64,000 nucleotides of DNA from Microcaldota archaeon (GTDB lineage Archaea; Micrarchaeota; Micrarchaeia; Micrarchaeales; Micrarchaeaceae). The notes under the pieces were generated by a model. That model saw nothing but the letters and a program-made list of their open reading frames with translations, made no database searches and had not been told where the DNA came from. This document shows, in pieces, positions 19,599 through 29,140 of the stretch. Location: positions 26,872 through 90,871 of the forward strand of contig JAJZBL010000004.1 of the NCBI GenBank assembly GCA_021798935.1, read 5' to 3'. The first letter of the stretch is position 1, and every line of letters begins with the position of its first letter. Position numbers and translations under genes: made by a program.

Positions 19599-19997
19599 CT
19601 AATTTACAATTACCTTCCTGCCATGCTTGGATAACTTTGGATTTCCTATATGGCTGAGCACTTTGCTTGCAGTATTGGGATCTATTAGGTAATCAAATTT
19701 CCTTACCTGTTTGCATGCTTCATCCAAGCTTATACCTGATTCTGTAAGGAGAGCCTCAAAGCACCTATGCGCCTCTATTATCTCCTTGTATACTTTCTTT
19801 CCCTCTTTGGTTACAATTATCATTCCTCCTTTATCTTTTATGAGGTTCTTTTCTGACAGTCTTTTGATTACGTTTAAAGCAGTAGGAGAACGTACGCTGA
19901 GTTTATTTGCTATTTCGCTCAGCCTTATTGGGAATTCCGAGTTTACACTAAGTATAGCTACAAGGCAGTCCCTCTCCCTCTGTGTAAGCTTTTCCAT
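19599..19997 (-). CDS. DtxR/MntR-family metal-dependent regulator
   Basis: wHTH LSEIANKLSVRSPTALNVIKRLSEKNLIKDKGGMIIVTKEGKKVYKEIIEAHRCFEALLTE. Confidence 0.85.
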   Translation of the reverse strand: MEKLTQRERDCLVAILSVNSEFPIRLSEIANKLSVRSPTALNVIKRLSEKNLIKDKGGMIIVTKEGKKVYKEIIEAHRCFEALLTESGISLDEACKQVRKFDYLIDPNTASKVLSHIGNPKLSKHGRKVIVN

Positions 19998-20039
19998 AAT
20001 AATACATTAAAAGCAAAAGTATAATAATATTACTAATAA

Positions 20040-20058
20040 AATTAGTATAATACTAATT
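20040..20058. promoter_or_regulatory. perfect 19-bp palindrome, candidate DtxR-type operator
   Basis: AATTAGTAT-A-ATACTAATT in the 78-bp divergent intergenic region between the regulator and the methyltransferase. Confidence 0.75.
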
Positions 20059-20075
20059 GTTAGATAGGTGAAAAC

Positions 20076-20618
20076 ATGGCAGAGAACAACCACAATTTCC
20101 ATAACTTCCATTATTTTCATCAGGTAAGCGAAGAATTTGTGAAGGCAATCGATGATAATAGGGAATATTTTAAGGCAGATACTGCAGTAGACCTTGGTGC
20201 AGGAGGAGGCTCATTTTCTAAGATAATTAGCAAGTATGCAAAAAAACTTTACAGTGCTGATGTATCAGATGAAGCTATCAAAACTATGAAAGATAATCTA
20301 TTGGATTTCAAAAACATAGAGATAATTAAGGTAGGAGATGACCGCTTGCCGTTTGATGATTCAAGCGTTGACTTGGTATTTGCAGCTAACTCCTTCCACG
20401 ATCTGCCAAAAGGCTATGAGAAGGAGATAAGTAGAGTTCTTAAGGAAGGTGGCAGATTCATAGACTTAGATTGGAAAAAGGAATCTACAGAATTCGGTCC
20501 TCCATTAAGCATAAGATTATCAGAAGAGGATGTAAAAAGGAAATTTGAGGCATACTCTTTCAAGGAAGTGAAACGCATCGACTTAAGCACACATTATATG
20601 CTAATACTAGTGGCATAA
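20076..20618 (+). CDS. class I SAM-dependent methyltransferase with His-rich N-terminus
   Basis: NHNFHNFHYFHQ then AVDLGAGGGSFSKII, LVFAANSFHDLP, ISRVLKEGGRFIDLDWK. Confidence 0.88.
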   Translation: MAENNHNFHNFHYFHQVSEEFVKAIDDNREYFKADTAVDLGAGGGSFSKIISKYAKKLYSADVSDEAIKTMKDNLLDFKNIEIIKVGDDRLPFDDSSVDLVFAANSFHDLPKGYEKEISRVLKEGGRFIDLDWKKESTEFGPPLSIRLSEEDVKRKFEAYSFKEVKRIDLSTHYMLILVA

Positions 20619-20659
20619 CCATAACTGTAGACTGTGTAAACTTGCCAACTGTTGAGGTT

Positions 20660-20700
20660 ACTACTTTGCCAGATAAAGTAGTTTGATCTTTTTATTTTTT
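20660..20700 (+). terminator. stem-loop plus T-rich tract
   Basis: ACTACTTT-GCCAGAT-AAAGTAGT perfect 8-bp stem followed by TTTGATCTTTTTATTTTTT. Confidence 0.5.
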
Positions 20701-20769
20701 ATTATAAAAAGCAGTTCTTGAACTTAGTCTCATTCTACCCATTTAAATATTTTGGCATCCCTATATTGA

Positions 20770-21708
20770 ATGTATGGTGCTCTGATGTTTGACTACGAAT
20801 ATTGGGGAAATAACATATTGCCAATAGATGACAATATGGCTATAGAAGAATATTTGCTTGAAGAATCTGCAAAGAAAAATGTTGCGACTGTGCGTTTCTG
20901 GAATGTAAATAAGGATTCTGTAGTTATAGGCTATGGAGAATCCACAAGCAACATAAAGAAAATTGATTCGAGTTTTGATTTCACAAGGCGGATAACTGGA
21001 GGTTCTCATGTACAATTTGACAAAAACTGCCTTGCTTATACATTTACAGCACCCAGAGATGGAAGCTTTAGGCATTTTGATGACATGCGCAAATATTATG
21101 CTGAAAAGATAGTTGATGCCCTTTCGGATCTTGGCATAGACGATATTGTTGCAGATAACAAAGCCTCCACAATAAATGTAGATGGGAAAGTCATAGCAAG
21201 CCATGCAATGTTCTGGGGGGTAAACAGTGCACTTATACATGGATTGATGCTGATAGACCACTATGATGTTGACAAATTATACGAAAGGATGATATTGAAG
21301 GATAGGAAGATAGGCAGGAACATTTATAGGGAGTACGATGCTCTGAAGACTGCTCCTGCAGCAAAAGATCTTTTGTTTACAGATAAAACAGATATACCAA
21401 AGGATAAAAAAGTAGATTATATCAAAGAAAAGATAACCTATAAGATACTTGAAAAGATTACAAATGGAAAGTATAAGAAAAGAGGTGTGGATAGCAGTGT
21501 GATTGATGACTCAAGGCGACTTGTATCTTCGACGCATATAGGCACTCCTTGGATAAGCAAGCGTGCACCTCCATATACAAGAGATCTTGTAGAATCTATA
21601 CCTGGAGAGGAACTAGCAGGAAAGCTCAAAAAGGATTTAGGCTACTGTATGTATATAGAAGTTCCTGACAAAGATTTTTCAAAAATGGTAGAGCCTTCAG
21701 ATAGCTGA
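20770..21708 (+). CDS. lipoate-protein ligase A family (BPL/LplA)
   Basis: NMAIEEYLLEES...VVIGYGES...TRRITGGSHVQFDKNCLAYTFTAP...NVDGKVIASHAMFWG...LIHGLMLIDHYDVDKLYERM. Confidence 0.85.
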   Translation: MYGALMFDYEYWGNNILPIDDNMAIEEYLLEESAKKNVATVRFWNVNKDSVVIGYGESTSNIKKIDSSFDFTRRITGGSHVQFDKNCLAYTFTAPRDGSFRHFDDMRKYYAEKIVDALSDLGIDDIVADNKASTINVDGKVIASHAMFWGVNSALIHGLMLIDHYDVDKLYERMILKDRKIGRNIYREYDALKTAPAAKDLLFTDKTDIPKDKKVDYIKEKITYKILEKITNGKYKKRGVDSSVIDDSRRLVSSTHIGTPWISKRAPPYTRDLVESIPGEELAGKLKKDLGYCMYIEVPDKDFSKMVEPSDS

Positions 21709-21773
21709 TGCCTATTGCATTTTGGTTTGCAAAGGCAAACATTTAAAATTATATAAAATAGAAATTTATAGAT

Positions 21774-22208
21774 TTGATGGCAAAAAATGCTAATGGAAAA
21801 TTCGTCCTTAAAGCACTTCTTTTAACTGAAAACAACGGTAAAATATTGGTACAATTTGTAAGGAGGGGCAAAAAAGGCAATCTATACAGGCCCCTTGGAG
21901 GACATGTTGAATTTGGGGAGAGAAGCGAAAGCACCATAAAAAGAGAGATTAAAGAGGAGGTTAACTCTTCAATAAAAGGCTTGGAGTTATTGGGAGTCAT
22001 AGAAAACATATACAGATCAGAAACAAGGCTTCATCATGAGATAGATTTTATATATAAAGGCAATCTTTCAAATGAAAATTTATTTGAAAATGAGATATTT
22101 GACAGAGATGAAGATGGAAGAAAGGAAAAAGCTTATTGGATAGCGAAGAGCATGTTCAAGGAAGAAAAAATCAAGATTGTGCCCAGAGGCATATTAAAAT
22201 ATCTGTGA
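21774..22208 (+). CDS. NUDIX hydrolase
   Basis: Nudix box GGHVEFGERSESTIKREIKEEVNSS. Confidence 0.93.
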   Translation: MMAKNANGKFVLKALLLTENNGKILVQFVRRGKKGNLYRPLGGHVEFGERSESTIKREIKEEVNSSIKGLELLGVIENIYRSETRLHHEIDFIYKGNLSNENLFENEIFDRDEDGRKEKAYWIAKSMFKEEKIKIVPRGILKYL

Positions 22209-22239
22209 TGCATATATTACTACCGCTTTTGAATGATTG

Positions 22240-22800
22240 TTATTTGCCTTTTGATATATCCTCTGCTATTCTTACAAAGTTTTTATTGAAAATCTCTACC
22301 CTTTCTGATACAGGATATTCGGTAAATGTTCGGGTCTCATTCTCAAGCATCATTATCCCACGCCATCCTTCCTTTGGATCTCCTTTAGGTGTATTTGAGA
22401 ACTTTATAGGTACTTTGAAAGAATACTCATAATATCTTCCATCAGGATGGGCATATACTGCATTTATATCAAAGAATCCTGTCCAATCTCCTAATGCGTC
22501 CATTATCTTTATCAATGTTTCCACAGGCATCTTCCGCGTGATATAATTTGCATATGGACCTGGTATATTTTCCCCTAAAGCATTTGCTACCACGCTGTGG
22601 TCTTCACGTATTACATCAACAGAATTTTCTTTTGCTGCTATTAGTGCCGTGTATCTTGCAACCTCCATGCTTGTATCCGCTTGTATCTCAGGATAATCTA
22701 AATCTAGCATCTTAAGTTCTATATCATATTTATCAAATGCACTTTTTGCAGCAAGTATCTTGCTTTTATTCCTTGTTATCAGGTATACAGTTTTTTGCAT
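22240..22800 (-). CDS. non-canonical purine NTP pyrophosphatase (RdgB/HAM1)
   Basis: VYLITRNKSKILAAKSAF...LDLDYPEIQAD...REDHSVVANALGENIPGPYANYI. Confidence 0.88.
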   Translation of the reverse strand: MQKTVYLITRNKSKILAAKSAFDKYDIELKMLDLDYPEIQADTSMEVARYTALIAAKENSVDVIREDHSVVANALGENIPGPYANYITRKMPVETLIKIMDALGDWTGFFDINAVYAHPDGRYYEYSFKVPIKFSNTPKGDPKEGWRGIMMLENETRTFTEYPVSERVEIFNKNFVRIAEDISKGK

Positions 22801-23045
22801 GATTTATTTTGGAAAGCAAAATTTAAAAAATTAATCAAAAAGGTTTATTTTGGTATAACTGCCGTCGCTTGAAATAAATATTTCAAATCCTTGCAAATAG
22901 TGCAATATCTCCTAAATCTATTGTAAAATTAGTAACTTCATTATAGAATGCATTAATAGGAATATTCCTATAAAGAGTCAAAGTTAAACTAAGGCAATAA
23001 AAACATTTATAAACTTAAATAGCTATATATTATTAAGGCTTTATA

Positions 23046-24638
23046 ATGAGCAAGTTTAACCATATCAATTTGGGTATCATATTAATAGTTATGGGAATTA
23101 TTTTGATATCAGTAATATCTAATTCCACAACTCTTTCCATAGCAAATTCAAGTATAAATTATGGAGGAGAAACTTTGATATCTGCGAATTCCACTAACCC
23201 TGCAAATGTTACTGAAATTGCAGTTAACGGGAAGGTTGTATCGGAATCCCTGATCCATGGAATACAAGATTATTACACATTTTATGGTTTTGGAAATATA
23301 TGTAATCAAACGATAAGTGCGGGTAATTATAAAATAACATCGTTTACTGAATCTCCAAACCAAAGTATCAGCATTTGCTCAAGTTTGCCTTCCTCTCCAA
23401 TTGGAGCAAACACTTCCCCCTTAAATGTGCTAAAGGTTAAAACAAATCTCAATTTGTATGTAAATAAGACCTACAATGCTTCATTGGGAGAAACTTTCTT
23501 CTTCAATTCAAGCAGCAAATTAAATGTATTGCCTGTAGTTATCTCTATAGGCAGCAGAGCTGTAAATACGACTTACTTGAATGCACCTTTAAAAGTAATT
23601 TCTTATCCAAAGTCGTTTAATGTTGATAACACAACTTATAATATAAATGGAACATTAGGTATGGCATTATCTGAAAACGGAAAAGATCTTTATGTAGCAA
23701 ATTATTATAACACAGTATCTGAGATTAATCTTTCCACAGGAAAAGTAATAGATGTATTAAAAGGATTTTATGGCCCTAGCTCAATAGCTATAATAAATAA
23801 TTCTTATGCGTACGTCACAAATTCATATGGCAATAAGGTATCCCTTGTAAATTTAGTTTCGGGATCTATTGTAAAGAATATAACAGGATTTGATTATCCT
23901 ACAGATGTTATTATTGCGCCTGGAAATAAATATGCTTATGTAACCAACCTAATGAATAATACTATAGAAAAAATAGATATAAGTTCGAATAAAGTTGTTG
24001 GAGGAATATCAGGCATATTTAATGGACCATATGACATAGCTTTTTCACCTGAAGGAGATTTGTATGTAACTAACTACAATATTGGTGTGGTTCTAATTGT
24101 CAATGCGACATCAGGAAAGGAGATTTATAGTTTCCCTACTGATTTCAAGTTTCCAGAAGGAATAGCAATAGCCCCCAATAGCCTAATATATGTAGCTAAT
24201 TCCAATTCTAGCAATTCAGATATTGAGATGTATTCTGTACAGTTACTGCCTAATCATTTGAATTTGATGTATGAGCCAAATCCCCAAAGTATACTTATAC
24301 CAAGCAATGGAACTATAATGTATGTTTCAAATAAAAATTCCACTATAAGTGTATTTAACTTAGGAAACTATAGTTACCATACTTTGCTTAAACCTGGCAA
24401 TTATACGATAGAACTTTCTACTTTAGGGAACGCAAATTATACAGCTGCGGAAGCAATTTCACATTTCACAGTTACTGGCAAATTAGTGAATGTTACTAAA
24501 AATGTAACTAACACCACAGTACCAACAACACCACCAAAGCCCTTAAGCATAGAAGATGTTTACATTGCTGTAGCTATAATAATAATTATAATAATAATTG
24601 CAATAATAGCAGTAGCAGCTAAGAAGCGGAATCATTGA
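23046..24638 (+). CDS. secreted/membrane-anchored YVTN-type beta-propeller surface protein
   Basis: N-terminal hydrophobic signal, repeated YVANYY/YVTNSY/YVTNLM/YVTNYN blades, Thr/Pro linker, C-terminal Ile-rich TM. Confidence 0.85.
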   Translation: MSKFNHINLGIILIVMGIILISVISNSTTLSIANSSINYGGETLISANSTNPANVTEIAVNGKVVSESLIHGIQDYYTFYGFGNICNQTISAGNYKITSFTESPNQSISICSSLPSSPIGANTSPLNVLKVKTNLNLYVNKTYNASLGETFFFNSSSKLNVLPVVISIGSRAVNTTYLNAPLKVISYPKSFNVDNTTYNINGTLGMALSENGKDLYVANYYNTVSEINLSTGKVIDVLKGFYGPSSIAIINNSYAYVTNSYGNKVSLVNLVSGSIVKNITGFDYPTDVIIAPGNKYAYVTNLMNNTIEKIDISSNKVVGGISGIFNGPYDIAFSPEGDLYVTNYNIGVVLIVNATSGKEIYSFPTDFKFPEGIAIAPNSLIYVANSNSSNSDIEMYSVQLLPNHLNLMYEPNPQSILIPSNGTIMYVSNKNSTISVFNLGNYSYHTLLKPGNYTIELSTLGNANYTAAEAISHFTVTGKLVNVTKNVTNTTVPTTPPKPLSIEDVYIAVAIIIIIIIIAIIAVAAKKRNH

Positions 24639-24672
24639 TTAATTACTTTTGCAATAATTGAAATTTCTTATT

Positions 24673-25029
24673 TTATTTTTTATTTTGGTATATTTTTTTC
24701 AATATTGCGTATGACAAATAGATCATTGCTCCAAAAATTATAAGTACGACATCAAATATTATACCTATAGCTATTCCTTCCTTAGTATTTTTTATCATCT
24801 TTATCAATAAGTATAAAAATGACCCAAAAAAGATTACAATATAGAAAAACAGTATAGCATTGGCATATTTATAAGGATCTCCAAAATCAATTAAGTTATT
24901 CTCTATATTTATACTTTTAATCTTATGCTTTAGTAAGCCAACTAATTTGCTGATTGCAAATACCTCACTTATTATTAATGAAAATGCAATTAATGGCAAT
25001 AAAATTTCATATAAGGCATTAGAATCCAT
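24673..25029 (-). CDS. small integral membrane protein
   Basis: Three hydrophobic segments. Confidence 0.55.
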   Translation of the reverse strand: MDSNALYEILLPLIAFSLIISEVFAISKLVGLLKHKIKSINIENNLIDFGDPYKYANAILFFYIVIFFGSFLYLLIKMIKNTKEGIAIGIIFDVVLIIFGAMIYLSYAILKKIYQNKK

Positions 25030-25091
25030 AGAATCACGTAAGTATTGTTTAAAGGAACGAAATAGCTTTCAGATCAGATTGCACAATTTCT

Positions 25092-25574
25092 TCAATTCTT
25101 TCTTGTCAATCCTTTATAGAACCATAAAAGGAATTTACTTTGCTTGTAAACTCTGATAATCTCTTCATCTGTCAAATCATCATTTACAAGTTTAATAATC
25201 TTTTCAGATGAAGTTTGGATGTCATGTAACTGCTGAATACTCATTACCTTATCACTTTTACCCTCTCTAACTAAATCCTTTATGCCTAAGTAGATATCTG
25301 CTAATTCGGTCTTAGCTTCATTGTTTAATGCATCTCTTAATGTATTTACAAGGGCTTTTCTGTTTTTATTGCCTCCGTTAAATAACTGTTCCAATTTTTC
25401 TCCAAATTCCTTATCATCGCATAGTATCTTAAATAGTACCTTGGCTTTGTAATCAATTTTTTGGAAACTATTATTGTCTGTATAGCTTAACTTATCATAT
25501 TCAAAATAATTGTTAAGGTACATGCAAACACTATTCAACCTATAAAATGCAATATATTTAAATTTATCCTGCAA
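25092..25574 (-). CDS. hypothetical protein
   Basis: 160 aa ORF divergent from the SWIM protein; no motif recognised. Confidence 0.5.
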   Translation of the reverse strand: MQDKFKYIAFYRLNSVCMYLNNYFEYDKLSYTDNNSFQKIDYKAKVLFKILCDDKEFGEKLEQLFNGGNKNRKALVNTLRDALNNEAKTELADIYLGIKDLVREGKSDKVMSIQQLHDIQTSSEKIIKLVNDDLTDEEIIRVYKQSKFLLWFYKGLTRKN

Positions 25575-25592
25575 GATTACTAATAAGCAAAG

Positions 25593-26198
25593 TTGATGAT
25601 AATGGCAGAGATCAAGAAGAAAAAGGATGAGGAAGCTAAAAACTATGATAAAAACAAAAATCTTTTGAGGGGTTATTACAGCAATGATGATAATAAGCGA
25701 TCTGCTGATTTAGCTAATTCAATTTACAAACTTTATCTTAATGGAGATAGGGAGATAGCTGAAGCAATTGCCAGCTATATGCTGAAACTTGACTGGACTG
25801 ATAGGAAAAGGGATTTTAGCTACCTTTTTGAGAATGAAATAAAAAATTTGGGAGATGAAGGATTCTCTAAATTCATTGAAAAAGTAAAAAGAAAAAGAAG
25901 AGGCGAGGTACTTGTAGAGAAAGGTATACTCTCCATAAGCTATAATAAGCAATCAAACGGAGTGTCGTTGTCTGTTTTCTTGGATGGAAATCCTATAATA
26001 GAAAGGGTTGACAAAAATACATGGAATGTTCATTCGCACTCAAATGCAAATTTTTGGTATCAAGTACAATTTAGAGATGGCCATGCAGTATGCCCTTGCG
26101 ATGATTTCAAATATCGCTCGTCCAAGGTAGGTGGAAAATGCAAGCATATATATGAAGTGGAAGCAGTTATGAAGATGCTTATGCTTGCTTTAAGCTAA
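25593..26198 (+). CDS. SWIM zinc-finger domain protein
   Basis: VQFRDGHAVCPCDDFKYRSSKVGGKCKHIYEV: CxC...CxH SWIM signature. Confidence 0.85.
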   Translation: MMIMAEIKKKKDEEAKNYDKNKNLLRGYYSNDDNKRSADLANSIYKLYLNGDREIAEAIASYMLKLDWTDRKRDFSYLFENEIKNLGDEGFSKFIEKVKRKRRGEVLVEKGILSISYNKQSNGVSLSVFLDGNPIIERVDKNTWNVHSHSNANFWYQVQFRDGHAVCPCDDFKYRSSKVGGKCKHIYEVEAVMKMLMLALS

Positions 26199-26214
26199 AA
26201 GATTTTAACATTCA

Positions 26215-26751
26215 ATGATATTTATGATAAAATACATGCTTTCAAATAATGCAGATATAATGTTCATTGGAATAAACCCGCATTTTGGGTCTTATAAAAG
26301 AGGAATTCCTTTTTCTAACAATAAGATGCTTTGGTATCTTTTCAGCAGGTCTGGTCTGATTGAAGAAAACGAGGATTATTTAAAAAAGGACGAAAATCTG
26401 AGGCTGGTATACGAAAAAGAATTTTTGAAAAAATATAATTTGAATTTTACAAATCTTATAGAAAGGCCCTCAAGAGATGTATCAGATCTCAAGAAAGGAG
26501 AGGAGAATCCAGGTAAAGCTAGATTGCTTGAGAGCATAATAGAATACAGGCCAAAAGTAGCTTGCTTTATAGGAAAGGTAACCTATGAAAAATTTTCAGG
26601 AAAAACACTGGATAAATTTGGATGGCAGGAGGACATTGGAAAATCTAAAGTTTATGTGATGCATTTCCCAATAAGAGGGCCTGCTGCTATAAGAATTGAG
26701 GAACTAACAGAGATTATAGTTAGTATAGGAAGGAAGCCTTACAACCATTGA
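26215..26751 (+). CDS. uracil-DNA glycosylase superfamily protein (Mug/TDG-like)
   Basis: IMFIGINPHFGSYKRGIPFSNNKMLWYLFSRSGLI...NLIERPSRD...VACFIGKVTYEKF...VYVMHFPIRGPA. Confidence 0.85.
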   Translation: MIFMIKYMLSNNADIMFIGINPHFGSYKRGIPFSNNKMLWYLFSRSGLIEENEDYLKKDENLRLVYEKEFLKKYNLNFTNLIERPSRDVSDLKKGEENPGKARLLESIIEYRPKVACFIGKVTYEKFSGKTLDKFGWQEDIGKSKVYVMHFPIRGPAAIRIEELTEIIVSIGRKPYNH

Positions 26752-26796
26752 AATATCAATAAGATTAGAACAATGTAATACCATAATAGCATAAAT

Positions 26797-27588
26797 TTAG
26801 AACTTTTCAAGCATCCTGCTGCTTATGAGCTTTTCCAGTTTTTCAGAGAATGTCTCATATAGGGTATTGAACTTTACAACTTTAAGAACTTCATCTGATA
26901 AGCTTACGGAAAATTCATCCCCTTTGCTCAATATAGCTATATCCTTTTCATCTGATTTTAATATCCCTCTGTACTTTGCCAACCTTACATATATCTTTGC
27001 ATCCGAGTTTACTATTATAGAATTTTTGAAAGGACCGCTTGCATTCAAGAATGTTAGGCACATTGTCCCTTTATTAAGTATTATAGGGCCGTTAGCAGAC
27101 ATGTTGTATGCCGTCGAACCTATTGTGCTTGTAATCAGCATGCCATCGCCTGCCATAATATATGGATAAAGGCGCTCTTTCTGGTTCTTAAGTTTCATGT
27201 AAAGCTCGAAGTACACGTTTCCAGAATAATTCCTGAGCAATGCTTCATTTATCGCATAATGCACTTTATTCTTGTAGGTAACTTTTATCTTGTTCGATAA
27301 TTCAACTACCCTATATTCCCCTTTCTTGAGCATTTTTATTGCAGCTTCAATATTTGATAGGTCAATATCTGAGTAGTAGGAAGCACTACCTTTTTCTAAT
27401 CCACTTATTGGAAGTATGGGACCATCAAATATTCTAGATGATTCTATAAAAGTACCATCCCCACCAATTGAAATACAAATATCAGCGTTTTCATCAGTTG
27501 ATTTTACAACCTCAAAATTATCTTCAATCAACTTTATCTCTTTATAATCTCTTTTTGCATTTATTAAAACTTTCTTTATAGTCTTCAC
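26797..27588 (-). CDS. NAD kinase (ATP-NAD kinase family)
   Basis: ADICISIGGDGTFIESSRIF, GDGMLITSTIGSTAYNMSANGPII. Confidence 0.9.
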   Translation of the reverse strand: MKTIKKVLINAKRDYKEIKLIEDNFEVVKSTDENADICISIGGDGTFIESSRIFDGPILPISGLEKGSASYYSDIDLSNIEAAIKMLKKGEYRVVELSNKIKVTYKNKVHYAINEALLRNYSGNVYFELYMKLKNQKERLYPYIMAGDGMLITSTIGSTAYNMSANGPIILNKGTMCLTFLNASGPFKNSIIVNSDAKIYVRLAKYRGILKSDEKDIAILSKGDEFSVSLSDEVLKVVKFNTLYETFSEKLEKLISSRMLEKF

Positions 27589-27785
27589 ACCATCCCCCTA
27601 AATTCAACATCCCTTCTATTAGATAGTCGTAATATGTTTCTATATGCTACCTGCCTGAAACTTCTAAAAAATTTATCTGTAAATTTTTTAATAAGGTAAC
27701 TTAAGATAATCTTTTGGTTCTTTGAATAATATATAGGATACTTGTAAGTTTTTTTCACAATGACCATTCCTATTTTATCAGTCAA
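27585..27785 (-). CDS. hypothetical small basic protein
   Basis: 66 aa; stop overlaps the NAD kinase start by 4 nt (translational-coupling arrangement). Confidence 0.35.
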   Translation of the reverse strand: MTDKIGMVIVKKTYKYPIYYSKNQKIILSYLIKKFTDKFFRSFRQVAYRNILRLSNRRDVEFRGMV

Positions 27786-27807
27786 ATTTATATATGCTTA
27801 TGTGGGT

Positions 27808-29079
27808 TTATATCCTACATCTAAAAGGTGGGGATTTTCCTCTCATTTTGTTAATAAAACCCTCATTTATTAATTGGAGTGCTTTATTCAATTCAGTATC
27901 TTTCCCTTCTTTTAGGTCATTAATGCTAGGGTATATAGTGATGTCAGGTTTTATCCCAATTCCCTCAAATTCACTTCCGTCTGGGAACCAGCATCTATAA
28001 GCACCTATAATTAAGTGGATATCATCAAATTTGATCCTATAAGTATCTCCGGTACTGCCTGTAGTCCTTGAACCTATAATCAAAGCTCTCTTGCTCATTT
28101 TGAATGGGATTAGAAAATCTTCAGCTGCAGATATAGTATACTGATTTGCAAGCATGAACAGGTGCCCATTATAATGCTTTGCAAATGGTTTATAGTGCCT
28201 TTGTTTCTCGTAAACATATTCATAGGTTTTTGGCTTCTTGCCTGAATATATATTGTATATAGCTTCCTTAGTGGTATCCTGTTTTCTGTAAGCGAATAGT
28301 TCACCTTTCCACTCCCTATCCATAAGCAGTTTTATCAGCTTCAATGGAGTAGCACCACCCTCATTGCCTCTTACATCTATTATCAAAGATTTGCAATCCC
28401 ACATATCCTTTACTGCTTTTATTGCCTCTGCCTCAGAACTAATTCCATTTTCAGTTCCAAAATCCTTTATCTTCAAATACCCTATCTCTGCATTAATCTT
28501 AAAATAGTTTACCCTATCGCTTTTATTTGAAAATGAAGGATAATTTTGTTTTATTATGTTTACTACTCTGCTATCATCAAATGCAATATTAAAGCGTTCT
28601 GGAAGGAATATTGGCCAGAATAAGTTATTTCGTTTCATCCTGTCGCTTGAACCGTAAATATGCCGGCTTAAATGCTTATAGAACCTTTCTATAGGTATTT
28701 TGTTTATGGAATTTATAATATCTCCAGGTCGGATTTCTGCAATACTGCTCTGGGATATTACCCACTGCTGCAGCTTATCGTGATAGAATGCAGAGAAACC
28801 CAAACTTTTCGAACCTAAAACATTATCAAAATATATGGAGTGGCCATTATTCAAGCTTGCGACAAGCTCAGACATTGCCATAAACATAGCTTGCCTGTCA
28901 TTAGCCCTAATGATCTTATTAATATACCTGTCATAAATTTCATCTATGTTATCGAATGAAGCCCCTTCCCAATGCCCAAAATATCTATCTATTATGTATA
29001 GGGTTTTTAAGAAAATTTTAATTCTCTCTTTTAGTGGCACTTCCAATGATACAACTTTACCTTTTTTCATGGCAAACAC
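27808..29079 (-). CDS. S41-family (tail-specific/CtpA-like) peptidase
   Basis: IGYLKIKDFGTE...SLIIDVRGNEGGATPLKLIKLL...YTISAAEDFLIPFK...GSRTTGSTGD. Confidence 0.85.
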   Translation of the reverse strand: MFAMKKGKVVSLEVPLKERIKIFLKTLYIIDRYFGHWEGASFDNIDEIYDRYINKIIRANDRQAMFMAMSELVASLNNGHSIYFDNVLGSKSLGFSAFYHDKLQQWVISQSSIAEIRPGDIINSINKIPIERFYKHLSRHIYGSSDRMKRNNLFWPIFLPERFNIAFDDSRVVNIIKQNYPSFSNKSDRVNYFKINAEIGYLKIKDFGTENGISSEAEAIKAVKDMWDCKSLIIDVRGNEGGATPLKLIKLLMDREWKGELFAYRKQDTTKEAIYNIYSGKKPKTYEYVYEKQRHYKPFAKHYNGHLFMLANQYTISAAEDFLIPFKMSKRALIIGSRTTGSTGDTYRIKFDDIHLIIGAYRCWFPDGSEFEGIGIKPDITIYPSINDLKEGKDTELNKALQLINEGFINKMRGKSPPFRCRI

Positions 29080-29140
29080 ATTTTAAAATATCATTAAAAT
29101 CTACATATTAAATGTGCTTTTATCTGGATCCCTAAAAGGA

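Noticed and set aside
20761-21261. 166 aa minus-strand ORF rich in Cys/Tyr/Ile
   Set aside because: Antisense to the lipoate ligase.
14490-22895. Shared string AAATCCTTGCAAATAG at about 14498 and 22888 as a repeat family
   Set aside because: Only two short intergenic occurrences were noticed; insufficient to support an element or an sRNA.
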